Source of the DNA: Colwellia sp.
GTDB taxonomy: Bacteria; Pseudomonadota; Gammaproteobacteria; Enterobacterales; Alteromonadaceae
DNA length: 45,963 nt
Direction of reading: 5' to 3'
NCBI GenBank assembly: GCA_022969175.1
Contig: JALJPB010000031.1
Location: 1 to 45,963, forward strand
The position numbers were made by a program, and so were the translations under genes. Shown here in pieces: positions 37,832 through 44,553 of this stretch (its first letter is position 1; every line of letters starts with the position of its first letter). The notes under the pieces are model-generated. The model ran no database searches. It was given only the letters and a program-made list of their open reading frames with translations, and was not told the DNA's origin.

Positions 37832-38605
37832 ATGTGGAAATGGCTACACCCTTATGCAAATCCTGAAGTAACTTATCACTTCACGGGTAAACTTATGCCT
37901 TGGTTTAGTGCCTTGGCGGCGATCTTTTTATCCATTGGCTTAGTATGGGCACTAGCATTCGCTCCTGCTGATTATCAACAAGGTGAAAGTTTTCGTATTT
38001 TCTATTTGCACGTACCTGCCGCTATGTTTTCAATGAGCATTTATTTTGCGATGGCAGTAGCGGCCTTTTGCTCGCTTGTTTGGCAATTTAAACTCTCTGA
38101 TGCTGCGGCATCTTCTATGGCTCCTGTCGGTGCAACTTTTACCGCAATTGCTTTAATTACCGGCGCTGCTTGGGGTAAACCTATGTGGGGCACGTGGTGG
38201 ATTTGGGATGCGCGTTTAACGTCAGAGCTTATCTTATTATTTTTATATCTTGGCGTTATGGCTCTGCATAATGCCTTTGAAGATAAAAATTTAGCCGGTA
38301 AAGCGGCAGGAATTTTAACGCTTGTTGGTGTTATTAACTTACCCATTATTAAATACTCTGTTGAATGGTGGAATACCCTTCACCAGGGTGCAACGGTTAG
38401 TAAGTTAGGTAAACCATCAATGACTGCTGAGATGTTCTGGCCATTTTTGATGACCTTTTTAGGTTTTGCTTTTTTAATCAGCATTATTATTTGCCTACGC
38501 TTTAGGACCGAAATCTTATCAAGAAATTCAATGCGCCCATGGGTAAAAGAGCTATTGTTAGTACCAACTTCGCCTGTGTCATCAAATACCGCAGAGGAGA
38601 AATAA
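37832..38605 (+). CDS. ccmC: Heme handling protein CcmC
   Basis: Polytopic inner-membrane protein that presents heme to CcmE (257 aa). The WWD motif is WGTWWIWDARLTSELILLFL (Asp126), with the flanking conserved histidine in FYLHVPAAMFSM and the later histidine in WWNTLHQGATVS. Six helices are predicted. The protein has a somewhat long C-terminal tail past the last helix. It lies between ccmB and ccmD with two- and one-base gaps. Confidence 0.97.
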   Translation: MWKWLHPYANPEVTYHFTGKLMPWFSALAAIFLSIGLVWALAFAPADYQQGESFRIFYLHVPAAMFSMSIYFAMAVAAFCSLVWQFKLSDAAASSMAPVGATFTAIALITGAAWGKPMWGTWWIWDARLTSELILLFLYLGVMALHNAFEDKNLAGKAAGILTLVGVINLPIIKYSVEWWNTLHQGATVSKLGKPSMTAEMFWPFLMTFLGFAFLISIIICLRFRTEILSRNSMRPWVKELLLVPTSPVSSNTAEEK

Positions 38606-38606
38606 C

Positions 38607-38852
38607 ATGCAGTTTACTAGCTTTAGTGATTTTTTAGCAATGGGCGGTTATGGTTTTTATGTTTGGCTCTCGTATGGTGTTACTGCGCTATTATTAATTA
38701 TTTTAGTCATTGCCAGCAATAAACAAAACAAAGCCGTTATTGCCCACATTCGAGCTCGCCAGAAACGCGAAAATAAATTACGTCTGGCTGCGGCTTTGCA
38801 AAAACAACAACAAGTTAAAAATGACAATGATTCTAAAGAGGTATTATCATGA
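38607..38852 (+). CDS. ccmD: Heme exporter small subunit CcmD
   Basis: Single-helix protein required for release of holo-CcmE from CcmABC. The 81-residue protein starts with the CcmD-type sequence [20 protein letters not shown], continues with a helix ([12 protein letters not shown]), and ends in a basic cytoplasmic tail ([20 protein letters not shown]) a little longer than most. Its stop overlaps the ccmE start by four bases (ATGA). Confidence 0.94.
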   Translation: MQFTSFSDFLAMGGYGFYVWLSYGVTALLLIILVIASNKQNKAVIAHIRARQKRENKLRLAAALQKQQQVKNDNDSKEVLS

Positions 38853-39340
38853 ATCCACGCCGAAAAAAACGACTCACCATCATCGCCGCCATTTTTATTG
38901 GTTTAGGTTTTGTTGTTGGTTTAGTGCTCTATGCTCTGAGCCAGAATATTGATTTATTTTACACGCCAACTGAGATTCATCACGGTAAAAAAGACTCTGG
39001 TATTAAGGCTATTGAAGGTCAAAGAATTAGAATTGGAGGTTTAGTGGTACCAAACAGTGTGCATCGCGACAGCGACAGTTTGAAGGTGAGTTTCAAGCTT
39101 GCCGATATGAGTATGCCCATTAGTTTTAACGATAATGATTTAATGGTAACGGTAACATATGACGGCATATTGCCAGATTTATTTCGTGAAGGCCAAGGTA
39201 TAGTCGCAAATGGGGTCTTAGTTAAAGATGACTCAACCAGTGGTTTTTTCATTGATGCCAGTGAAGTATTAGCCAAACATGATGAAAATTACATGCCTAA
39301 AGAGTTAGTAGATTCAGCTAAAGAAAAACCTAGCTATTAA
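38849..39340 (+). CDS. ccmE: Periplasmic heme chaperone CcmE
   Basis: Carries heme covalently from CcmABCD to CcmF. The 163-residue protein has the basic N-terminus [12 protein letters not shown] and one anchor helix ([18 protein letters not shown]), then the OB-like domain with [16 protein letters not shown] and [19 protein letters not shown]. The heme-binding motif is AKHDENYMP with His144 and Tyr148, equivalent to His130 and Tyr134 of E. coli CcmE. It is the last gene of ccmABCDE and is followed by a terminator. Confidence 0.97.
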   Translation: MNPRRKKRLTIIAAIFIGLGFVVGLVLYALSQNIDLFYTPTEIHHGKKDSGIKAIEGQRIRIGGLVVPNSVHRDSDSLKVSFKLADMSMPISFNDNDLMVTVTYDGILPDLFREGQGIVANGVLVKDDSTSGFFIDASEVLAKHDENYMPKELVDSAKEKPSY

Positions 39341-39362
39341 AGTCAAAACTCGATGAATAACC

Positions 39363-39395
39363 TGCGTGATTAGATGCTCTGATCACGCATTTTTT
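39363..39395 (+). terminator. Terminator of ccmABCDE
   Basis: TGCGTGATTAGA pairs with TCTGATCACGCA (12 bp, one G-U) around TGC, followed by six Ts; 23 bases after the ccmE stop. Confidence 0.92.
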
Positions 39396-39814
39396 ATATC
39401 AAAATGTGTACCCTATACAAAGTTTACCATTACCAAACACAGTTGAATTCCAACTTAATAGTTAAAACCACTTTGACCACTTCGCGGAAGTGAACATTTT
39501 AGAATTTTCACCAAAATTTTATCTTTTTTTATATTCAGCAGACATGGCTGAAAACCCTATTACGCTAGTAATTTCCTGATAGTGGACGTCCCCCTGAGAT
39601 GAGTATATGGGGCTTTGATGATGGCTTTCTGTAAATGAATAGTTCAATTGGCAGTCGCCAAAGCCACCACAGCGGTCATTCATCATAAAACGGCTAATGC
39701 TAACTTAGTGCGCTTAGTTGACGTAAGTGATTGAAAATATTAATGTCTCCTTAGAACGACAAACGGAAGTTGAGTCTTCAATTTTTCTATTAAGTTAACT
39801 TTAAAAGGACAGTC
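39396..39814. other. Gene-poor region upstream of an orphan gene
   Basis: About 420 bases without a credible reading frame. It has a small perfect hairpin CACTTC-GCG-GAAGTG (39478-39492) and, at about 39580-39760, a patch of somewhat higher GC that reads like decayed or non-coding DNA. The sequence AAACGGAAGT at 39761-39770 is the inverse of ACTTCCGTTT at 40238-40247 on the other side of the orphan gene. Confidence 0.5.
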
Positions 39815-40231
39815 ATGCGAGTATTCCTATGCTTATTACATCTCATAACAATGTATGGAGTCAGCATTGAAGTTCAGTCAAGCCAAGCAGATTCAATAAT
39901 TGCTTGTAAAATTAATTACTATAGCTCATTAAGGGAAAGTGAATATTATCTAAAAAGAAAATCAGGCATTATAGGAAAGAAAATACTTTTTGATAAAGAA
40001 AACAAAACAATATCAGGAATAATAAATTTCAAAGAGCAAACTGATTTAACGGTGATATCCGAGTATCCCAATTACTGGAGAATAAACTCATCAAATGCAA
40101 TTTCAGACTTTAGACAGAATGGACAACTATTCTCTTTAGTCATTCAAGAGGCGATAACTATCAATGGAGAGATGAACTTCCATTTACTTTATGACAATGA
40201 ATACTTGAGTGGTAACTGTTACTTTCATTAA
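39815..40231 (+). CDS. Hypothetical secreted protein
   Basis: A 138-residue protein I do not recognise. The N-terminus looks like a signal peptide (RVFLCLLHLITMYGVSIEVQ, cleavage perhaps near SSQA). The mature part is predicted mostly beta strand with two cysteines, one near the start (SIIACKINYY) and one near the end (SGNCYFH), which could form one disulfide. An AAAGGA ribosome site lies seven bases before the ATG, which supports a real gene. Base composition is AT-rich, with Lys, Asn and Ile codons prominent. It stands alone between the ccm and nag clusters, flanked by a 10-base inverted repeat. Confidence 0.65.
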   Translation: MRVFLCLLHLITMYGVSIEVQSSQADSIIACKINYYSSLRESEYYLKRKSGIIGKKILFDKENKTISGIINFKEQTDLTVISEYPNYWRINSSNAISDFRQNGQLFSLVIQEAITINGEMNFHLLYDNEYLSGNCYFH

Positions 40232-40261
40232 TACTCTACTTCCGTTTATGGCACTACTAAA

Positions 40262-40286
40262 CAGTCTTTTGAAGGCTGCTTTTTTG
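40262..40286 (+). terminator. Weak terminator after the hypothetical gene
   Basis: CAGTC-TTTTGAA-GGCTG (five pairs, one G-U) followed by CTTTTTTG, 31 bases after the stop codon. Confidence 0.55.
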
Positions 40287-40615
40287 TATCTACATTAAGT
40301 CAGCAATGTGACAGTAGTTAGTGTTTCAAGATGACTTACCAAGAGTAGCAATGAACTTAGTGGAGACGTAGATGATAGGGACTGTTTACCTTCTTTGAAC
40401 ATGAAATGAGTCTACAACCGATTTCGGTAACGTCTGCTTTGTCTTAAAGTTTAAAAGTTACCTATCGCCCTGATTAGGTTAACTAACAGGATTAAAGCTG
40501 AACTAGACAAGCAATTATAATTTCAAATCCTTACTTCAGCTATATAGCGTACAACATCATCATAAAAATTGCAGATTGAATCTTAACCATTTTGACGACT
40601 AAGTATTATGCAGGC

Positions 40616-40665
40616 AAAAAAATACCCCGGGCATTTGACCAAAACAAAGTTTTGGAACCCGAGGT
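40616..40665 (-). terminator. Terminator of the nagK-nagA-nagP transcript
   Basis: Read on the minus strand, ACCTCGGG pairs with CCCGGGGT (one G-U), enclosing an inner stem CCAAAAC/GTTTTGG with loop TTT, followed by A and a run of seven Ts. It lies 114 bases past the nagP stop. Confidence 0.85.
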
Positions 40666-40698
40666 CGACTAATATAATAGTCTAACGCACCCTCAACT

Positions 40699-40732
40699 GT
40701 TTGTTACATCGCCAGGGGGGAAGGCAACAAAC
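40699..40732 (-). ncRNA. Structured C-rich hairpin in the nagP 3' region, candidate part of a 3'UTR sRNA
   Basis: On the minus strand GTTTGTTGCC and GGC...AACAAAC form a 7-bp outer stem and a 3-bp inner stem (five unpaired bases on one side). The loop is TTCCCCCCT, complementary in type to ribosome-binding sites. It is 47 bases from the nagP stop, and the terminator follows. Together they resemble small RNAs cut from mRNA 3' ends, but this is only a structural impression. Confidence 0.35.
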
Positions 40733-40778
40733 TAATGGAGACTTTACAATAAAACTCTTAATGGGATAGCCTAGGTCC

Positions 40779-42095
40779 CTACTTCCAACTTCTCATCTTA
40801 TGTCCTTTAACGGCATAAAATAGAATGAATAAATAACATGGGAACATCACCAAATAACCACCTTGCATACCTAAATCAGTTGTTGAGCTGGTTAATCCCC
40901 AAAACAATGGTCCAAAAGCGCCACCAGAAATTCCCATTACTAATAATGCAGAGCCTGTGCTGGTTAATTTACCCATGCCCGATAAAGCTAGTGGGAATAC
41001 CGCAGGCCAAACAATAGCGTTAGCTAAACCTAAAAATGCAATCATCATTAAGGTATCAGGTAATTGAGGACCGCCAAATGGTACTAAGGTCGCATTAGCA
41101 ATAGCAAATGAGGTGTTATCTCCTGTAACTATGCCAAAGGTCAGTAATAATCCTAGAATAGCTGAAACCATTAGCGCTTTTTCTTGAGAAATAAATTTAG
41201 GAATAAGTGCAATGCCTAAGATATAACCAACAACCATACAGATCATAGTATATGAGGTCATTACACTATAATCTTCAACACCTAATGATAGGGCAAATGT
41301 ACCTATGGTATCACCAGCGATAACTTCGACAGCAACATAGAAAAATAAAGCGACTACACCTAGCGCTAAGTTAGGATGAGATAACGCTTCTTTGGTATGA
41401 CCTTTGGCTCTCGTTTCTTCAGTATCTTCTTCTATTGCTAACTCTGGTAATGGCGATTTTTTTACTGCTAAGGCTAATAAACCAATAAATATTGCCATGC
41501 CCAAATAAGGCAGCACTAAAGAATTAGCCATATCGTTAATCTGCTCAGTGGTTAATTCACCGGTAACGTCTTTAAAACCACTTAAAATTAATGCGGTAAA
41601 AACGATAGGAGCAACAACACCAGCGCCTTTATTTAAGATACCCATAATACTGATACGCGCCGCAGCTGACTCTTCAGGGCCAATACGAACAACATAAGGG
41701 TTAACGGCAGTTTGTAATAAGGTAATGCCTGAGCCCATGACTAACTGTGCAAATAAAAACAAAGCAAATACTTGAGTTTTAGCAGCTGGAATAAACAATA
41801 AACCACCTACCATCATAACTGCCATTCCTAATGCCATGCCATTTTTATAACCCACTTTACGGATAATGGCTGCAGAAGGTAGTGCAGTAAAAGTAACCGC
41901 TATATAGAATGAGAATAAAATAAGTGATGCTTCAAAAGGAGTTAGTTGAAGAATTTGTTTTAAATACGGCATTAATGAGCCATTAAGCCAAGTGGCAAAA
42001 CCTAAGATAAAAAATAGCCCTGCCACTATAATCATTGGCAATGCATTACTTTTTGATGTGTTTTGCGTATTTTCGCTATTCATTGTGTTCTCCAT
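40779..42095 (-). CDS. nagP: N-acetylglucosamine MFS transporter NagP
   Basis: Inner-membrane sugar:proton symporter of the FucP-like MFS group that imports GlcNAc in Alteromonadales lacking a GlcNAc PTS. The 438-residue protein has twelve predicted helices with the family segments FFILGFATWLNGSLMPYLKQ, PSAAIIRKVGYKNGMALG, LLQTAVNPYVVRIGPEESAA and AIVWPAVFPLALSGMGKLTS. The start ATG (MENTMN) has an AGAGGA site; a second ATG four codons on is possible. It is last of nagK-nagA-nagP, 95 bases after nagA. The assignment to GlcNAc rests on homology plus context. Confidence 0.93.
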   Translation of the reverse strand: MENTMNSENTQNTSKSNALPMIIVAGLFFILGFATWLNGSLMPYLKQILQLTPFEASLILFSFYIAVTFTALPSAAIIRKVGYKNGMALGMAVMMVGGLLFIPAAKTQVFALFLFAQLVMGSGITLLQTAVNPYVVRIGPEESAAARISIMGILNKGAGVVAPIVFTALILSGFKDVTGELTTEQINDMANSLVLPYLGMAIFIGLLALAVKKSPLPELAIEEDTEETRAKGHTKEALSHPNLALGVVALFFYVAVEVIAGDTIGTFALSLGVEDYSVMTSYTMICMVVGYILGIALIPKFISQEKALMVSAILGLLLTFGIVTGDNTSFAIANATLVPFGGPQLPDTLMMIAFLGLANAIVWPAVFPLALSGMGKLTSTGSALLVMGISGGAFGPLFWGLTSSTTDLGMQGGYLVMFPCYLFILFYAVKGHKMRSWK

Positions 42096-42190
42096 AGCTT
42101 CCTCTTTAGTTTTGTTTATTTATTGGTTTTATTATTATGTTTATTTTGATTGCTTTTTTAAAATAACTTATACATAAGTCATAAGTTACT

Positions 42191-43324
42191 TTAAAAAACT
42201 CGTTGTCCACTAATCCATGTTTGTTGTACTTCTATATTTTCATTTAGCACGACAAAGTCAGCTGATGCGCCAATAACTAGTGATGATTGTTTTTCATTAT
42301 CAATACCCGTTAGATAGTTTTTAGGGTACTGGCTAGCCATTCGAATAGCTTCATCTAGTGCGATATTTAGCCCTTGATGACAATTTCGAACAGCTGTTGC
42401 CATATCTAAAACTGAGCCCGCCAATTCGCCGGTAGTTGATGTTAACTTGCCATCCGCTAAATGAACGGTTCGATTAAAAAAGGCAAACTCTTTATCATTA
42501 GTCCCTACTGGCGGCATAGCGTCTGTCACTAGGAAAATTTTACCTTGGGGTTTAGTTTTTATTGCCAACTGACAAGTAGCTAAGTCGACATGATGACCAT
42601 CAACAATGAGCCCACAACTGGCTTGATCGTTCAACAACGCGGCCCCTACAACACCAGGCTCTCGTCCTTGCAATGGCGACATTGCGTTAAATAAATGAGT
42701 AAAACCACTGGCTCCTGCATCAAGTGCTTGCTGCGCCGTTGCGAAATCGGCATTGGTATGCCCTAAACAGACCTTAATACCTAACGACACCATGCGTTCA
42801 ATATCGGCCACAGAAACAGTTTCAGGTGCTAGGGTTACAATAATGTTACCAATATCTTTACGCTCGAGCACTTGCCACTCGTCATCAGTAATAGGGCGAA
42901 TAAATTCAGCGCTATGAGCGCCTTTTTTGGCAATGGATAAATGAGGACCTTCAAAATGCACTCCTAAAACACCGAGAACCTTGTCTTTTAGGGCTTGGGA
43001 AATTGCCTCAGCAGCTTGCGCCATCACTTCAACTTTATCAGTGATGAGGGTTGGCATCATACCTGTAGTCCCGAAGCGAGCATGAGCAGCGATGATAGTG
43101 CGAATGTTTTCTACTGACGGAGAGTCATTAAATAAAACACCTCCTCCGCCATTAACTTGTAAATCAATAAAGCCGGGAGCAAGTAATCCTTTTACATGAA
43201 GATCAATATTAACTGTGCTTTGATCGATAGCGATAATTTTACCATCATTGATAGTCAGCACTTGGTCATCACTATAGTTTTGACCATCAAATAGTCGCTG
43301 TGCATGTAAACGAAATTGACTCAT
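42191..43324 (-). CDS. nagA: N-acetylglucosamine-6-phosphate deacetylase
   Basis: Cytosolic amidohydrolase converting GlcNAc-6-phosphate to glucosamine-6-phosphate and acetate (377 aa). The opening barrel strand GFIDLQVNGGGGVLFND replaces the usual HxH by QxN, as in E. coli NagA. Metal and substrate residues lie in GVHFEGPHLS, CLGHTNADFATAQQALDAG, and TGFTHLFNAM-type GFTHLFNAMSPLQGREPG, and the catalytic Asp268 is in LVTDAMPPVG. It lies 57 bases after nagK and upstream of nagP. No nagB deaminase is in the window, so the next step is encoded elsewhere. Confidence 0.96.
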   Translation of the reverse strand: MSQFRLHAQRLFDGQNYSDDQVLTINDGKIIAIDQSTVNIDLHVKGLLAPGFIDLQVNGGGGVLFNDSPSVENIRTIIAAHARFGTTGMMPTLITDKVEVMAQAAEAISQALKDKVLGVLGVHFEGPHLSIAKKGAHSAEFIRPITDDEWQVLERKDIGNIIVTLAPETVSVADIERMVSLGIKVCLGHTNADFATAQQALDAGASGFTHLFNAMSPLQGREPGVVGAALLNDQASCGLIVDGHHVDLATCQLAIKTKPQGKIFLVTDAMPPVGTNDKEFAFFNRTVHLADGKLTSTTGELAGSVLDMATAVRNCHQGLNIALDEAIRMASQYPKNYLTGIDNEKQSSLVIGASADFVVLNENIEVQQTWISGQRVF

Positions 43325-43381
43325 ATTGCAGGCTAACCTTTTATTTGTTTTCGCGACTAATTTACCTAACGTTATATAAAC

Positions 43382-44272
43382 TTATTGCAGTACCAATTGC
43401 TCTCTAGCAAATAGCACCGAACCAATTTCAGGCGGGCTTAGTGGCTCAGAAAGTTTGCTACGTGTCTCTTCACTCAACCAAGGTTTAAGTCTTGGAGTAA
43501 GGCCGCCAATCATTGACATTCTAGGTGGGTTCTTCTTCCATAACGTTTTAGCTATATTGTTAATATATTCAGCGCCCTCTGAAACTATCGACTGTGCTAC
43601 AGCATCACCTTGCTCAGCCGCATCAAATACCAAGTTAGCTAGTTGGGCATAGTAAGTGGCAGGTTTGCCAGCAATAACCTCAACAAGTGAAGTATCATCT
43701 TTACAATTTAATTTTTTTAGCAGTACATCATTCATTAAGGAAGGAGCTACTAAACCATCGATTGACAGTAATACAAGTTTGGCCGCTTGCAAACCAAACC
43801 AGGCGCCACTGGCTTTATCTCCATGAGGAAACCCATGGGCGCCGATCATAAATGGATGTCCTTCAACATACGAAAAACCACATGAGCCAGTACCGGTGAT
43901 CATTACCGCACCATCACCACCTTGATGTGCACCTAAACAGGCTATTAACAAATCGGTAGCTAAAAACATCTGTTTGAATGGGTGCTGCCAAGCAGACATT
44001 TGTCCAAATAATACCGGAAGATTGACACCTGCTAGGCCTACCCCAGCAACTATATTTTCTAACAGTAGATGTTCTAATCCAGCATCTTTTAATGCAAGAA
44101 GCGCTGATGCAGTTATCGAATTGGTTGCTTGTTCATAACCATGTAGCGGATTGCCAGGACCAGAAATCCCGGTACCTAAAACGGTGTTATCTTGAGATAC
44201 CACAACAGCTTTGCATTTACTGCCGCCGCCATCGATACCCAAGAAGTATTGCTCTACATTATTATTCGACAT
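43382..44272 (-). CDS. nagK: N-acetylglucosamine kinase, BadF/BadG/BcrA/BcrD family
   Basis: Phosphorylates imported GlcNAc to GlcNAc-6-phosphate; glucosamine kinase activity (GspK-like) is the main alternative, since both occur in this ATPase family. The 296-residue protein has the phosphate-1 loop YFLGIDGGGSKCKAVVV, the phosphate-2 region AVMITGTGSCGFSYVEG, and the glycine-rich adenosine segment SMIGGLTPRLKPWL. GGGGA precedes the ATG. It is first of nagK-nagA-nagP, and a NagR-type palindrome lies 137 bases upstream. This matches the kinase used with NagP in Shewanella-like pathways. Confidence 0.92.
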   Translation of the reverse strand: MSNNNVEQYFLGIDGGGSKCKAVVVSQDNTVLGTGISGPGNPLHGYEQATNSITASALLALKDAGLEHLLLENIVAGVGLAGVNLPVLFGQMSAWQHPFKQMFLATDLLIACLGAHQGGDGAVMITGTGSCGFSYVEGHPFMIGAHGFPHGDKASGAWFGLQAAKLVLLSIDGLVAPSLMNDVLLKKLNCKDDTSLVEVIAGKPATYYAQLANLVFDAAEQGDAVAQSIVSEGAEYINNIAKTLWKKNPPRMSMIGGLTPRLKPWLSEETRSKLSEPLSPPEIGSVLFAREQLVLQ

Positions 44273-44408
44273 TAAATCCCCACATCCATTTCTTTGTAGC
44301 TGCTTTATACATGACTCTTCAAAAATTGCACTTTATTTAGCGTCTTACTTTTGCTTTTTAAAATGTTTAGAAGTTAATTAAATCACTAATTGATTTTATC
44401 TTAATCAA

Positions 44409-44428
44409 AAATGACAGCGTTGTCATTT
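44409..44428. promoter_or_regulatory. NagR-type operator upstream of nagK
   Basis: AAATGACAGCGTTGTCATTT has perfect eight-base arms (AAATGACA / TGTCATTT). It fits the TGACAnCGnTGTCA pattern I recall for the LacI-family GlcNAc regulator NagR of Alteromonadales. It lies 137 bases before nagK and 126 bases after hex. No other copy is seen in the window, so nagK-nagA-nagP is probably one NagR-controlled unit. Confidence 0.8.
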
Positions 44429-44511
44429 GTTTTTTTACAATTTGAAAGATTTTTTAACATTTTGTAATAAAGAGTATTTTAAGCTGCTGATTTTACGGTA
44501 AAACTCTAAGA

Positions 44512-44546
44512 GCAGGTTGACCTTGCCACTGCAAAGGTCAACCTGC
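44512..44546 (-). terminator. Long stem-loop after the hexosaminidase gene
   Basis: GCAGGTTGACCTT pairs perfectly with AAGGTCAACCTGC, and TTGC/GCAA extends the stem with one bulged base. It lies just past the hex stop, read on the minus strand. The following sequence (TCTTAGAGTTTT) is only partly T-rich, so it may be a terminator, an RNA-stabilising hairpin, or both. Confidence 0.65.
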
Positions 44547-44553
44547 GCTAAAA

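Larger units (their letters stand above)
40287..40778. other. Gene-poor region; nagP 3' region at its right end
   Basis: Nearly 500 bases with no believable reading frame on either strand. The left 330 bases show no clear structure. The right 160 bases are the 3' untranslated region of nagP on the minus strand, containing a C-rich-loop hairpin and a strong terminator, listed separately. Confidence 0.5.

Noticed and set aside
39396..40778. Integron cassette or insertion sequence around the orphan gene
   Set aside because: No attC-type core sites, transposase remnants or target duplications could be identified; only a 10-base inverted repeat supports mobility.
42096..42190. A second NagR operator between nagA and nagP
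   Set aside because: No TGACAnCGnTGTCA-like palindrome is present; the region is merely AT-rich.
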